A stretch of 64,000 bases of DNA from Simmondsia chinensis (Eukaryota > Streptophyta > Magnoliopsida > Caryophyllales > Simmondsiaceae), in contig JAGTTD010000007.1 in NCBI GenBank assembly GCA_018398585.1, positions 7,447,320 to 7,511,319 on the forward strand. Direction: 5' to 3'. The notes beneath the pieces were generated by a model. That model saw only the letters and a list, made by a program, of their open reading frames with translations, did not search any database and had not been told where the DNA came from. Both the position numbers and the translations under genes were made by a program. Positions 34,751-47,199 of this stretch are shown piece after piece; the first letter of the stretch is position 1; each line of letters begins with the position of its first letter.

Positions 34751-37646
34751 CTTGCTCATGGTGAGACTCATGACTAAATTACATAAATTTGAGGCATATC
34801 CTAACAATAACATCTATATATTTTTATTAAAATATCTAGCATTCCCCCTCTTATTTTAATAAAAATGAAAGAACTTTTTATTTTTTAACTTTGGCTAAGT
34901 GAGGACCCCGTGCATTATAAGAGTGACAATGCCTTTAAACCCTCATTTAGTATTTCAGCAACTCCTATACTAGAACCACGGTGAACTTAGCCTTTAAACC
35001 TTAGTTGCTTGAGGATATGCAGAGTGCTTCACACACATGGTATCTAATGTGCCCCATGGGCTCTCTAAAGCGTACACATTACGGCCCAATGCATCATCCT
35101 GGTTTCATGAACGCTCTAGAGAGTTATCCCAAACTCTCATAGGAAGCGGCCTTACTTTCACATTCATATAGGTAGGTTTATCAGAAGTGTACTCGTGGCC
35201 ATACACCCCACCCCAACACAGGAGCTATAGACCTCATTAAGAGCATAATTAGCTCAACCTCAACATCGCCACAAGTAAGCATGCCGCACCATAGGGATGG
35301 ACTAAAATAAAACAAAATAAAGTGCATGGTTAACCCCCGATCACTCTATGATTCGTTTGTCCCTTTTCAGGGTATCCTCACAGGTGACCAATTTCTTTTT
35401 TGAGCTTTAGTCTCATCCCCCTCGATGTCGTTCGGACCTCAACTCTAGCTAGAGCTTTTATGCCCTCAATTTATGCGATATCACTGGTGGCGCCTTTAGC
35501 AACAGATTTAGATTTACTATTCTTATGGTTTTTATCTTGCACTTTTACAATCATATCTGATCTTAGTGGCACAGGAGAACACAATCTAATACTTTTTAAT
35601 TTTCACCCCTTTTCCAAACAAAATAGGTTTGCCGTCACTTCCTTGTGTCAATGGACCAATACGGCCTTTAACGCTCATCCAACAACAAACTCACAGGCCA
35701 CATCGTGACAACGTCCATCATGGACAGTATATTAATTCAAAAATGCCACTATAAATTATTGTCTCTCATCCATGACCAGGTTGTCAATCGTACAATACCT
35801 CATTGTATCCTCGTCCAACCAACATACCTAATCACAATAGTATGACTTGAAGAAAACACATTTAAGGCAATATAATTAGGACTATCAAAAATTTCCTATG
35901 ATTAGTTTTGCATTATCGACATGATCTCTTACATAGCACACCAACTAAATTAAAGAGATTAATTGCCACTAATAAACAATGAATTATATTACCATTTATT
36001 GACCGACTAAGGTCAATCTTAATATTGACCTCATTAGCAACATGTATCCTCTAGACAAAGTATATGCCATTAACCTTGACATCAATTCTTATGATGCAGC
36101 TCATATCAATTATGACTCTTATTTCATCGGTGCTATATTGTCTAATATTTTAAGATTATGGTCCATCTAAAGAGGTGAAGCCAAATTGCACCATTATACA
36201 AACTGAAGGAAGAATACCAAATTATTTACATTTTATTTCTTCATCATTATTCCTTAAAGGGTGTGCATGAAGATTCTCTAAATATTTTTAGTCTAGTTAA
36301 CCTCCACCATTAGAGAAATAAGGAGAAGTATATTTTACACGTGATCATAGTCATTCATGATATGTGATCTCACGCTATGTCCTCCTTAGACAACTAAATT
36401 TTTTCCATTCTAATATTTGTTATGTACCTTATCAATTGTTATATTACTCTCATAGTGTATGATGACACAAGGTGCTCGTATATCCCGCATACTAATGTCA
36501 AATAATAATTCCCTTAACCATATTGCATTGATACTGGAAGCGGCTAGGACTACTAGTCCACCCTCCGCGGTCACTTGGCAATAATTGACCTATTATTCCA
36601 CTATTAAATGCAAACAAGTAATACTACGTAGCAAAACATTATCAATGTGGGAATTTTTAATCTATATCAGTAAGTCTTTAAGGCCAGCATTTTTCATTCA
36701 AAGACAAAGCAACAATTCTTTTTTTTAAATTCAAACCCATGTTATTTCCAGCACATGCAAACTTGAAAATTAAGCATTTATAAAGGCAATTTCATGCACT
36801 CACCATTGCAGGCCATTACCGTTAGTATTAAGTGGCAACCAACTCATGTTTCGCAGCATACAGTTTCCCTTGGTCAAAGCGTTCCATATATGTACATTTT
36901 AACAAAATATACACATCTAATAAATTTAACATTTACAAATATATAAAAGACACTACTATTGGTATTGAATAAAAATTTACCAATAATTTAAATGATATAA
37001 ATAACCTCAGTTACAATGAATTTCAAAATCGTAATTTATTTGCAATCAAAGTAAGTCTTATGTCAAAGGGAATATATAATGTAACCCCTCAATTTTAATC
37101 GTAGCCGCATGATAGAAAGCTTTCCTGACTTTTGCCTATATACACCTTATATATGATCTTTCTTTATTAAATGAAACATATCTCATATTATATACATCAC
37201 CTTTGTATCTATCAAGGCCAAATAATAATTGCCCACTCTTTTTTTTTTAATATATATGCAAATACTTGCAATAGAGCATAGGTTCGTGGGATTTATTGAG
37301 GCAATCATGCAAAATAACAGAAACAATATGCTCTAACAACAATGATTATTTGTCAATAGGCAACAAAAATATCGAAGGTTACAATCCTCACTATATCATA
37401 AATTATATAAGAGGACCATATCAGCGCCCCATCAAACATGCAACTCACAAATGTGAATTCATATATGTGCAGTCCGCATTAAGGTAAAAGCCACTATTGC
37501 TGCCATTTTATCCAGTTGGCGACATCCTAGGGAGTATATGTAAGTGTCTTTTTTAAACGTGTAAGATTCATCATGAATTGGAGAGTCGTGGGAGTATAAT
37601 CCAGTATCTATTTATTTGTAAATAATCTATTCAAACCGTCTTAAAA
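34751..37646. other. 2.9-kb interval between direct repeats, no genes seen
   Basis: AT-rich and stop-rich in all frames. A 102-codon frame at 35400-35708 has no recognisable domain. If the flanking repeats are LTRs this would be the interior of a large non-coding derivative. Confidence 0.4.
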
Positions 37647-38172
37647 TTATTGAAACCGAATAGATAAAATATTATATTTTTTAACGATAGTTAGAAATAA
37701 AATCTCAATAATGTACATTAGTACAGGGGCGGCCCAAAGGCAAACAATCATGAGTAAAAATAATATACAAAACATATAAAGTAAAAAGATATTACCTGGA
37801 ATGTTGGAAATGACAAAACACCAATAAAGTAATAGTTGAGCGAGACGCGGATCACACTCTCTTCAAGATGTTTTCACCCCCCTCTCGGAGCAGTTACTGG
37901 AGGGCCGCCTCCAGGATACAATGCCCAACTACTCTGTTGACACTTTTTAGGTCTGCACAACCATGAAAGATAGAGGCCCCACAACACCTTACTTATTAGC
38001 CAAAGTTATAAAAGAGAAACATATCCATCTTTTTTGTAAGAAAATAACCTGGTCCGTTCATAATTTGAGAGCCGAAGCTTATGTTTATAGTCAAAAAATA
38101 ATCTTGCTTTCCAAATCTTTTTCATTTACTTTGGCACTTAATAAAATGGTTATTATATATTGAAGACCATGA
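37647..38172. repeat. Direct repeat B (~526 bp)
   Basis: Partner of 34215-34750, with a few small gaps (for example the CCGGTACAGTAGCTACCGGC segment of A is shortened here). It ends 14 bp before the second PIF-like element. Confidence 0.8.
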
Positions 38173-38186
38173 ACAGGCAACATTAA

Positions 38187-39230
38187 GGCTCCGTTTGTTT
38201 TGACGGAATAGTAGATTCTAGGAAATAGTTTTCCCATTTTCCATCGTTTGTTGCGCATTTAGGGGCGGAAAAGGTTTTCCTCCCATGGGGGGAAAATGAC
38301 ATCCCTTTTAAAATGGGGGAAGTTATGATTCTAAATAGCGTAAAAACTTTTGCCGTAATCATTATGCGAATCTAGATTGAATCGAAATAAAGCAGACTAA
38401 ACTGTAGACATTTAACGTCATAATATCGGACAAGAATGGGACCGAGTAATTAAACACGGCTTGAATGTTACTTTGTTATTGTTGCAACAAGATAATTTTA
38501 ATCAAGTTGAATTGCAATGTAATATTATATAGGAAAATTATTAAGGTACCCCAATATTTTAGCATTTATTATATAGGTAACATGATGTTTCAGTACTATA
38601 CAATGATGTAAATCAGGTATCTTTTGCTAAAATTTAGTAGATTTTAAATGAAAATTGTTGATGTGGAGCATGAGTTCAACAATCTATATGTGTCATCTAC
38701 CATAATGTGATAATTTCTTTTGTCCGAAAATGCAAACATGACACATTTTTTGGATAATATATAAGTAATTTTTGTCAAAACTCGGACAACCTGAAAATTA
38801 GATGAATTTTAATAAAAATTTACCAGATTTTAACACTGTGTATACGTAAGTGATAACGTTTCTTCTCTTAAGATACCTTATTGTATACATTAAAACGACA
38901 GGGTACTTAGGTAATAAATATGCAAACATTAGGATATCTAAGATATAGTTTTCCTAATTTATAGAGCTATGATACTTATATTTTATTTTATTTTAGTTAC
39001 TTTTCTTATATGTTGTATTACTACTTATATTTTTTTTGTTTTTTTTGAACACCATTACTACTTATATTGTCGTATTTAAAACATATAAGAAGATATCATG
39101 ATGTGGAATTAAGTTTTCCTTTGAAAGAAACAAAGGAAAACCTCATTCAGATTTCTTATTTCCTAGGAAAACCTTTTCCGAAGAAAAATCAATTCCTAGA
39201 ATCTAGTTTTCCGCTAAAACAAACGGAGCC
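38187..39230 (-). mobile_element. Non-autonomous PIF/Harbinger-type element, copy 2
   Basis: 1,044 bp, starting GGCTCCGTTTGTTTTGAC and ending AAACAAACGGAGCC, flanked by TAA at 38184-38186 and 39231-39233. Its right end (read in reverse: AGATTCTAGGAATTGATTTT, CTTCGGAAAAGGTTTTCC) matches the left end of the copy at 27853, so the two lie in opposite orientation. There is no coding capacity. Confidence 0.8.
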
Positions 39231-39267
39231 TAAAAATCTTTTAAATGATAGATATTGTATTTCAATT

Positions 39268-39609
39268 TTATGAATACAAAAAGGAGGATGTGATTAATGG
39301 TACTAAATATGAATTGGAGGATGTAATTAATGGTACTAAATATGAATTTACCAACAATTTAAAGAACATAAATAACATTATCAAAACCCTATTAAATTTT
39401 AAAATCATAATTAGAAAATATATATTTTTATTAAAATATACAACACCTATATCTTTCATGCCAAAGTTAGCTAAAAGAAACTTCCTTGTTAAGTCAACTT
39501 GCTCTAAGTTGGAACAAAAGATAAGTATGTCATCCGCGTACAAACATATAATAACACCATTACCACCACAAGACTTACTATAAACACATTTGTCAAATTC
39601 TAAAACCAT
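39268..39609 (-). pseudogene. Copia host element A, reverse transcriptase part 2
   Basis: Minus-strand frame with FDKCVYSKSCGGNGVIICLY, ADDILIFCSNLEQV and LLANFGMKDIGV, that is, the RT segment around the YADD active site. Its upstream partner (LYGLKQAPK) lies at about 45,730 on the same strand. The two were separated by the LTR chain 39622-45702. Sense is lost beyond GMKDIGV. Two tandem copies of TTAATGGTACTAAATATGAA (39294-39346) disturb the 3' part. Confidence 0.8.
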
Positions 39610-39621
39610 GAGTTAGAAACA

Positions 39622-39982
39622 TGTTCGGTTATGTGTGAAGCCCGGTTATATTGAGTCTAGTTTATGAGATATAGGATTGGGCCAATCCTATTTAGTCTTA
39701 TAACACACTGGTGTTTTAGTGTGGTGGCACTATAAATACACTGGATGTGTATGTTATCATTATAGTTGAGAAGGGTTTGAAAGGATTGAGAGTTGAGAGA
39801 CGTGTCATGTAACTCCAATTATTATAGTGAAATGATCATGCTCCCTTCCATGGATGTAGACTACGGCTGAACCACATAAATTCCAGTGTTCTCCCTGTCT
39901 CCTCTTGTTTATAATTGTTGTTTTGATTTAGGGTTAGTATATCCCTTGAGTGATCATAATAGATAGTATCAGGGCCCCTACA
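39622..39982 (+). repeat. LTR A of the tandem chain
   Basis: 361 bp from TGTTCGGTTATGTGTGAAGC to GGGCCCCTACA. Contains CACTATAAATACACTGGATG as TATA region, the conserved CATGTAACTCCAATTATTAT and TCTCCTCTTGTTTATAATTG. Confidence 0.85.
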
Positions 39983-41238
39983 ATTGCTATCAAAGCTCAG
40001 ATTCAAAGCTTGGGTTAAACTTAAATCGAAGGTTTGGCAGCTAGTGGGAGATAAGAATTGGTCGTTAATGTTAATAGTGAAAATCCAGATGATGGTTCTG
40101 GAGGTGACCTGATCTCAACGGTACAGGCATGGTAGTGGTTGATTTGGGTAGATCATATGTCTGATCAGTGAATCGAAGGTGTAAACTGTTGTAGTGGTTG
40201 ATTTTTGATTAGTTAACCGAAGGTGTAAACTAAAGTAGTGGTTGATTCAGATAGATCACAGGTTTGATCGATAAACCGAAGATGTAAACTGCGGTGGTGC
40301 CCTAGTTGGAGTGACAGATTGTGCCTCCGTGAAAGAGGCAATGGCTGCATGGTAGTGGTGGTGATTTGACCTGAATGGAGTGGTGAGCGACTAGATCAGT
40401 TCACTTGAGTGTTAGATCTAATGGACCCCGTGTAAATCAGCATAAGAGAAAGCGGTTCAAATGCTAGTGGGAGTTCTAGCAATGACGCGTGGCTATGCGC
40501 ACATCTTATGAAGGCCGCAGGTGGTTCGCGCGGTGGTTTCCGGTGATGATGGAGGGCCCATGGTTTGAAGGACTTCGGTTGTGATTTGTTGCTGGAATCG
40601 TGCGTGATGAAGGCCAGGGAGGCTTGAAATCCAGTGGGAGTCACAGTGGTGGTGTCGCAGCAATGATGACGTCAAAGACCTGCTGCGGTGGTCTGAGTGT
40701 TCGAACGACGGTGGTGCCCGTGAGACATTGACGTTACTGGTGATGGTTCGAAGTGCTCCTCTATGTCGATGTTTTGGTGGTTGCAAAAGCAACTTGAGGT
40801 TCGTAGCCTTAACTGGTGGCAAGAAGCTGGTAGAGACGCCTAGGGTTTCGACGTATGTGGTGTGTCTCGACAGTGTTGTGTTTGGAGGATGGTGGTTCGC
40901 GGTGACCAAGTGCGATGAAGAAAGCTAGTGGTGGTGTTGTCTCCTTGCCATGACAGTGGCCACAAGGACGGCCAGAGAGGGAGTTGATGTTGCCAGCGAT
41001 GACAATACGACACGATGTCCAACATTGGGTGAACAGAGGAAGATGAAGAAGAAGTGGAGCGGACTTGTTTTTGAGTGAAAATTAGGGTTTTTGATGTTAG
41101 GTCAGCAAGTTGTTTAATCGGAGTTCAATAACCTAATTGGGTCGGGTCCTCAAATTTCGTTAGATCTAAACAGAAAAATTCCCATGTGATTTAGTCTGAT
41201 AATGGTAAATACTCCAACTACACTCCAAGTGAGAGAAT

Positions 41239-41601
41239 TGTTGGGTTATGTGTGGAGCCTAGTTGAATTAGGTTTTGTTTATGAGATGTAGGATTGGGCC
41301 AATTTTTTTTAGGCTCATAACACACTAGGATTTTAGTGTAGTGGCTTTATATATACACGGGATGTGTATGTTACTATTAGCGTTGAGAAAGGTTTAAAAG
41401 GATTGCGAGTTGAGATTTGTCTCATGTAACTCCAATTATTATAGTGAAATTATCGTGCTCCCCCACATGGATGTAAGCTTCGGCTGAACCACGTACATTT
41501 TTGGTGTTCTCCTCTGTCTCCTCTTGTTTATAATTGTTATTTTGATTTAGGATTCGTGTATCATGTGAGTGATCATAATAGATGATATCAGGGCCCCAAC
41601 A
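41239..41601 (+). repeat. LTR B of the tandem chain
   Basis: 363 bp, TGTTGGGTTATGTGTGGAGC to GGGCCCCAACA, followed by ATTGGTATCAGTGCTC. Preceded by AAGTGAGAGAAT. Confidence 0.85.
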
Positions 41602-42309
41602 ATTGGTATCAGTGCTCAGATTTAGAGCTTGATTGAACCAAAATCGAAGGTTTAGCCACCAGTGGGAGATGAGAACCGGTTGCTAAAGTAAATGGTGAAA
41701 ATTTAGATGGTGGTTCTAGTAGTGACCCGATCTCAATGATAAAGGCACATTAATGGTTGATTCAAGTAGATCATGTGTTTGATCGGTAAATCGAAGGTGC
41801 AAATTTTGGTAGTGGTTGATTCGGATAGATCATAGGTTTGATCGGTAAACCGAAGGTGTAAATTGAGGTAGTGGTTGATTTAGGTAGATCATGGGTTTTG
41901 TCGGTAAACCGAAAGGTGTAAACTAAGACGGTGCCGTACTTGGAGTAACAAGTTGTGCCTCTGTGAAAGAGGCAGTGACTGCATGTTAGTGGTGGTGATT
42001 TGATCCTAGTGAAGGAGTGAGAGATTAGATTAGTTACCTGAGTGTTAGATCTGGTGGACCTAGTGTAAATCAGCTTTGGAAAAGGCAGTTCTAATGCAGG
42101 TGCAAGTTCTGGCAGTGGCACATGGGTATGAGCGGATCTGTTTTTGAGTGAATTATGGTTTTTCATGTTAGGTCAACGGGTTATTTGACAGGAGTTGAAT
42201 AACTTAATTGGGTTGGGCCCTAAAATTTTGTTAGATCTAAATTGAAAAATTCTCAGATAATTTAGTCTGATAATGATAAGTAATCCAACTAGACTCAAAG
42301 TAGGAGAAT

Positions 42310-42662
42310 TATTGGGTTGAAGCTTGGTTATATTGGATCTTTATAATATATAGCATTGGACCAATCCTAGGTAGGCCCATGACATACTAAGGTTTTAATG
42401 TGGTGGTTCTATATACACAAGAGTTGTGTGTGTTACCATTAGGATTGAGAAGGGTTTGAGAGGATTGATAGTTGACAAATGTCTCATGTAACTCCAATTA
42501 TTTTTATGAAATTACCGTGCTCCCCTCCCTGGATATAGGCTTCGGTTGAACCAAGTAAATTTTGGTGTTCTCCCCTGTCTCCTCTTGTTTATAATTGCTA
42601 GTGTTATTTAGGGTTCGTGTATATTGTGCGTGATCATAATAGATGGTATCAGGGGCCCTACA
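42310..42662 (+). repeat. LTR C of the tandem chain
   Basis: 353 bp, with a small deletion in its start (TATTGGGTTGAAGCTTGG) and ending GGGGCCCTACA, followed by ATTGGTATCAAAGCTC. The interior between LTR B and LTR C is only ~0.7 kb, shortened by loss of its 3' half. Confidence 0.8.
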
Positions 42663-43431
42663 ATTGGTATCAAAGCTCGGGTTCAGAGCTTAGGTTGATC
42701 CTAAATTGAAGGTGTGGCAGCCAGTAGTCACTAAAGTTAATGGTGGAAATCCAAATGGCGGTTCTGGTTGTTACCCGATCTTGATGATAAAGGCATGGTG
42801 GCAGTTGATCGGGTGTATCATGTGTTTCATCGGTAAACTGAAGATATAAATTGTGATAATGTTTGATTCGGATAGATCATGGGTTTGATCGGTAAACCGA
42901 AGTTGTAAACTACGGTAGTAGCTGATTCGGGTAGATCACGGGTTTAATCGGTATATCGATGTTGTAAATTGCTGTGGTGCCCTAATTGGAGTGACGAGTT
43001 GTGCCTCAGTGAAAGATGCAGTGTCTGCATGTGGTGATTTGGTCCGAGTTGGGGAGTGAGAGACGAGATCGGTGTACCTGAGTGTTAGATCTAGTGGGCC
43101 TGATGTAAATTAGCGTCGGAGAAAGCGGTTCAAACCCCGATGGGAGTTCCGGCAGTGATGCGTGGGAATGAGCACGCCAGATGAAGGCTGGAGGTGGTTC
43201 ACCCAGTGGTTTCCAGTAATGATCGAAGATCCATTGTTCAAACGGCTTCGGTTGTGATTTGTTGCTCAAATCGTGTGCGATGAAGGCCTAGGAGGTTCGA
43301 GCATTAGTGGGAGTCGCTGCAATGATGACATTGAAGACCTGCTGCAATGGCCTGAGAGTTTGAACAATGGCGGCACTGGTGAGACATTGATGTTGCTAGC
43401 GGTGGTTTGAAGTGCTCCTCTGTGTCGGTGT

Positions 43432-44877
43432 TGAAAGCCCAAAGACCAACCTAAGAGGGGGTTAATTAGGTTCTTTTATGATAAAATAAAATTTAAAAAA
43501 TGTGAAATATAAAACGTAAAGGCAAGAATAAAATGATGCATAATGATTTTTATAGTGGTTCACTTCCAACCCAAAAGCTAGTCTACTCCTCAAGTGACCA
43601 CTTTTTGTCACTTGAACCTTTAATTAAACTTAATGATCGTTTTTAGAACTAGGCTCATGATCCAACCTTTCTAATCAGTCCTTTTATACGTAGGCTCAAG
43701 ACCCAACCTTTACCACCTGTCTTTTTCTGAAGACCCAACCTTTTAAAATTAACCTTTTTGTAACAGTGGGCTCAGGATCCAACTTTTGCAATAGAAGGAA
43801 TTAAATCAATGAAACTTTCACTTTATTCGAGAGTGAATTGACAATAAATTAAGCTTAGCCAAAACCAAAGATATGCTAATTAAGCTCACATAATCAACAA
43901 TTAAGAGAACAAGTGATGTTGAACAAAAATTTCAAGAAAAATAAAAGATTAAAACATTCAAGTAGAACTCAAGAACTTTTCATGAATAAAAGCTTGAAGA
44001 ATTGGATGATTAAATCAAATAATTTAAACCCTATTTGTGGGCAAAAAAGACATAGGAACCCTGCAAAACTTTTCAAAAAAAATTGAAAAGAAATCGAATT
44101 TAAAATATAGTCGTTAGAGCTGTCGCAAGTCTATATGTTGACACACAGATCTGTGTATCAACATACAATAGATCGGGATAGCTACTGTATATTTATATGT
44201 CGACACATCCCTTCTGTGTGTTGACACTCAGCATGCCTGGTGAATTTGAAAGTTTTTGGTCATTTAGCTTGATTGATTGAATGATTTACCATATTAGCTA
44301 AGCTAAATTAATTGATTGATCAACTTACCATATTAGCTTATATTTTTAATTAATTCATTTAAATGAATGGTTGATTTAATCAAGCTAAAATATCACCTTA
44401 ATAAAATTTTTGATCTTGTTATTTTTTGGCATTCTTTTCATATGCCAATTTAAAATATTTTTATTGACAAACTTGATTGGTATGAATTTGGCTTGAATAT
44501 TTTTCAAATAGCATTTGAAAATCAAATTTTAAAAATATTTCAAAAATATTTTTTTTATAGAGCATCACATATCCATATTGAGATTTGGCTCAATTGATAT
44601 ATCATGATCCTAAGTCCTATAAGATAAAAATAAATAACTTGAAGTGCTTGGACTCAGATCTTATTCCCTTGATTTAGCATCAACTTTCTTTTCAACTTGG
44701 CTCGATTTCCTCTAGATCCATCATCTTGGAAAGCTTAATATCAACATGATCAATCTTGATTTTTTTCTAGCTTTCTTATGAGTTACTTTCAAACAAGACT
44801 AGAGTAATTAAATACAATGACTCACTAAATGATTGTTATCTTTAAAATTACAATGTAAATGGCCTTTAGGGCCAACA
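43432..44877. mobile_element. Solo LTR (1,446 bp) nested in the chain
   Basis: The insert begins TGAAAGCCCAAAGACCAACC and ends GGGCCAACA, with a perfect 5-bp duplication GGTGT at 43427-43431 and 44878-44882. Comparison with the first interior (near 40760) shows the sequence joins up again on both sides (CTCCTCTGTGTCGG before; GGTGGTCGAAAGTTGGTATA after). No coding frame is present and TG...CA ends fit a solo LTR left by recombination of a larger element. The parent family is not identified. Confidence 0.75.
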
Positions 44878-45360
44878 GGTGTTCTTGTGGATGGAAATAA
44901 ACCTATGGTTCATGGCCTTATCTGGTGGTCGAAAGTTGGTATAGATGCCCAGGGTTTCAATAGATGTGGTGTCCCTCGATGGCGGTGTCAGTGGTATGTC
45001 TGGAGGCTAGTGGTTATCGGTGAATGAGAGTGACGAAGAGAACCAGTGGTGGTGTCGTGTCCTGGAGGAGACAGTGGCCATGAAGACAGTCGGAGAGGGA
45101 GTCGGCGTTGCCGACAGTGACGGTAGGACACGGTGGCACATCCAGCGTTGGGTGAACAAAGGAAGACGGAGGAGAAGCCGAATGGATTTGTTTTTGAGCG
45201 AAAATTAGGGTTTTCATGTTAGGTCAACGAGTTTTTTAACCAAAGTTGAATAACCTTATTGGGTTGGGTTCTCAAATTTTGTTAGATCTAAATTAAAAAA
45301 TTCTTAGGTGATTTAGTTTGTTAATGGTAAATAATCCAACCAGACTCCAAGTGGGAGAAT

Positions 45361-45702
45361 TGTTGGGTTATATACGAAGCCGAGTTTTATTGGGTCTGAT
45401 TTATGAGATATAGGACCGGGCCAATCTTATTTGGGCCCATAACACACTATAGTTTTAGTGTGGTGGCTCTATATATACTGGGGATGTGTATGTCACCATT
45501 AGAATTGAGAGTTGAGAGACATCTCATGTAACTCCAATTATTATAATGAAATTATTGTACCCCCATCCGTGCATATAGACTTCGGTCGAACCACATAAAT
45601 TTCGTTTTTCTTCCCTGTCTCCTCTTGTTTATAATTGTTATTTTGATTTAGGGTTCATGTATCCTATGAGTGATCGTAATATATGGCATTAGGGCCTCTA
45701 CA
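45361..45702 (+). repeat. LTR D of the tandem chain
   Basis: 342 bp, TGTTGGGTTATATACGAAGC to GGGCCTCTACA, preceded by CCAAGTGGGAGAAT and followed directly by host element A sequence (reverse transcriptase, minus strand). Confidence 0.85.
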
Positions 45703-46687
45703 AAAAATAACTTTATGAAATTTCTCATACTATTATTTTGGTGCTTGTTTAAGTCCATAAAGGACCTAATTAATTGGCAAAAGTTTATGTTCATGTCCCT
45801 TCATGACAAAACTTTCAAGTTGTTTGGTACATATTTCTTCATCCAATTCACCATTTATAAATGAGGTTTTAACATCCATTCTGTGAAGCTCAAACTTATA
45901 AATGGATGCTGATACAAGGAAAATCAAGATCTAGCCATTCTAGCTACAAGAGTATATATGCAAATAGTTAATTCCTTACTTTTGCGTAAAACCCTTAGCA
46001 AGGAGCCTTGCCTTAAACTAATAGATGGTTCCATCCAACTTCATTTTCTTTTTGAAAATCCATTTACGTCCAATGGCGTTATAAGCAGGGGTTAAATCAA
46101 CCAATTTACATGTTTGGTTCTGCATGATGTGTTCCAACTCACCATTTATTACTGTCTTCCAGAAGGTAAAATACTAAGACTTCATAGCTTCTTCAAAGGT
46201 TTTTAAGATTGGGCTCATTACTCTTCGCAATTATGATTTTACTACATAGCTCCTCTTTTGTTGTTTCAACAAGGAATGTATGAAAATCTGAACCAAAATA
46301 TTTCTTAATCCTTTGATGTTTGCTTCATCTAAGTTCCACTTCCTTTGTTTGCGCATCCATTTTTTGATTTTCTTTGCTTACCTTATCATTTGTATTAGGA
46401 TAAGAAATTCCAGGAATATCTACTCATTAAAAATAACATCCCAAGATTTATTGATAGAGTTTATAAAAATAGGCTCATAAGGTTCTATGACCATGAGTTT
46501 ATAAGCCTTACCATTAAATACATAGCCAAGGAAAATACATTTGACACCCCTCCTCACCAATTTTCTTTCTTTTGGGTCCGACAATTTACTGCAGCTTTAC
46601 GACCCCGAATCTTCCAGTATTTCTATTATGGGCTCCTTTTACCAGGGACCCAAATTCCCTTATTAACTTGAAGATACGACAATACAC
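45703..46687 (-). pseudogene. Copia host element A, reverse transcriptase part 1 and integrase C-terminus
   Basis: Read on the minus strand from 46687: integrase tail with GGVKCIFLGYVFNGKAYK (about 46540), then a linker, RT start with RKWIFKKKMKLDGTI (about 46040-46070), and LYGLKQAPK (about 45730) followed by two stops. It continues upstream beyond the Tork insertion at 51648. Many stops and frame changes; old insertion. Confidence 0.75.
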
Positions 46688-47163
46688 TATTAGGAAAATG
46701 TCTCAAAATTACTTAGCATGTTAAGGAGAAAGGCCATGAGGAGTTCGATCGATCGAGGTGGAGCTCGATCGATCGGGAAAGTTACGTAAAAAGAAGGACG
46801 CCTCTAGTGAGCAGGCCGATCGATCGGTGAGGAACCAATCGATCAGGAACCGCTTTTTCTACACAGCTATAAATACGGACGTAGGGTACGTCATTAGGTA
46901 TCCAAAAAAAAATAGTGAGGTATTCCCAGCGACGCCGCCAATACAAATTGAGAGTGAGAGAGAATATTGTAATTCTTCTTCTTTTGATTCAATAATAAAA
47001 GCTCCGATCTTCGCCCGTGGTTTTCTCCCCTTTCGATTGTAAAAGGGTTTCCACGTAAATCATTGTGTCTATTGTTTCGTTTCTCTTTTAGTCCATTTAT
47101 TTCTTGTTATTGTCGTGGTATTTGATTCGATTGTGATCCGGGAGAGTTGTTTATTTCCGTACA
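46688..47163 (+). repeat. 5' LTR of Tork-type element
   Basis: Starts TATTAGGAAAATG (the 3' copy has TGTTAGG) and ends GTTTATTTCCGTACA. U3 contains palindromes TCGATCGATCGA (46745-46756), TCGATCGATCG (46765-46775) and CCGATCGATCGG (46816-46827) upstream of a TATA box TATAAATA at 46868-46875. Confidence 0.9.
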
Positions 47164-47199
47164 AATTGGTATCAGAGCCTGGTTTTTCGAATTGATACA

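Larger units (their letters stand above)
39622..45702 (+). mobile_element. Tandem chain of a non-coding LTR element (four LTRs, three interiors)
   Basis: Four related ~350-bp LTRs (starts 39622, 41239, 42310, 45361) alternate with three related interiors. Each of the first three LTRs is followed by a primer-site-like TTGSTATCARNGCTC; LTRs B and D are preceded by a purine-rich AAGTGNGAGAAT. Interiors share GATCGGTAAACCGAAGGTGT and GTGTTAGATCTAGTGG phrases and encode no gag or pol, so this is a TRIM/LARD-like family depending on other elements. Outer flanks are AAACA and AAAAA, a near-match target duplication inside host element A. Unequal recombination between LTRs is the usual cause of such chains. 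Confidence 0.8.

Noticed and set aside
35400..35708. 102-codon plus-strand frame
   Set aside because: No recognisable domain, and no supporting context in a stop-rich interval between direct repeats.
34215..38172. Confident LTR retrotransposon call
   Set aside because: No primer-binding site, polypurine tract or target duplication could be found in either orientation.
40396..40909. Minus-strand frames rich in His, Pro and Ser in the LTR chain
   Set aside because: They lie antisense to a non-coding interior and recur loosely in its other copies (43006-43269) with stops; chance frames in a GTGGTG-rich sequence.
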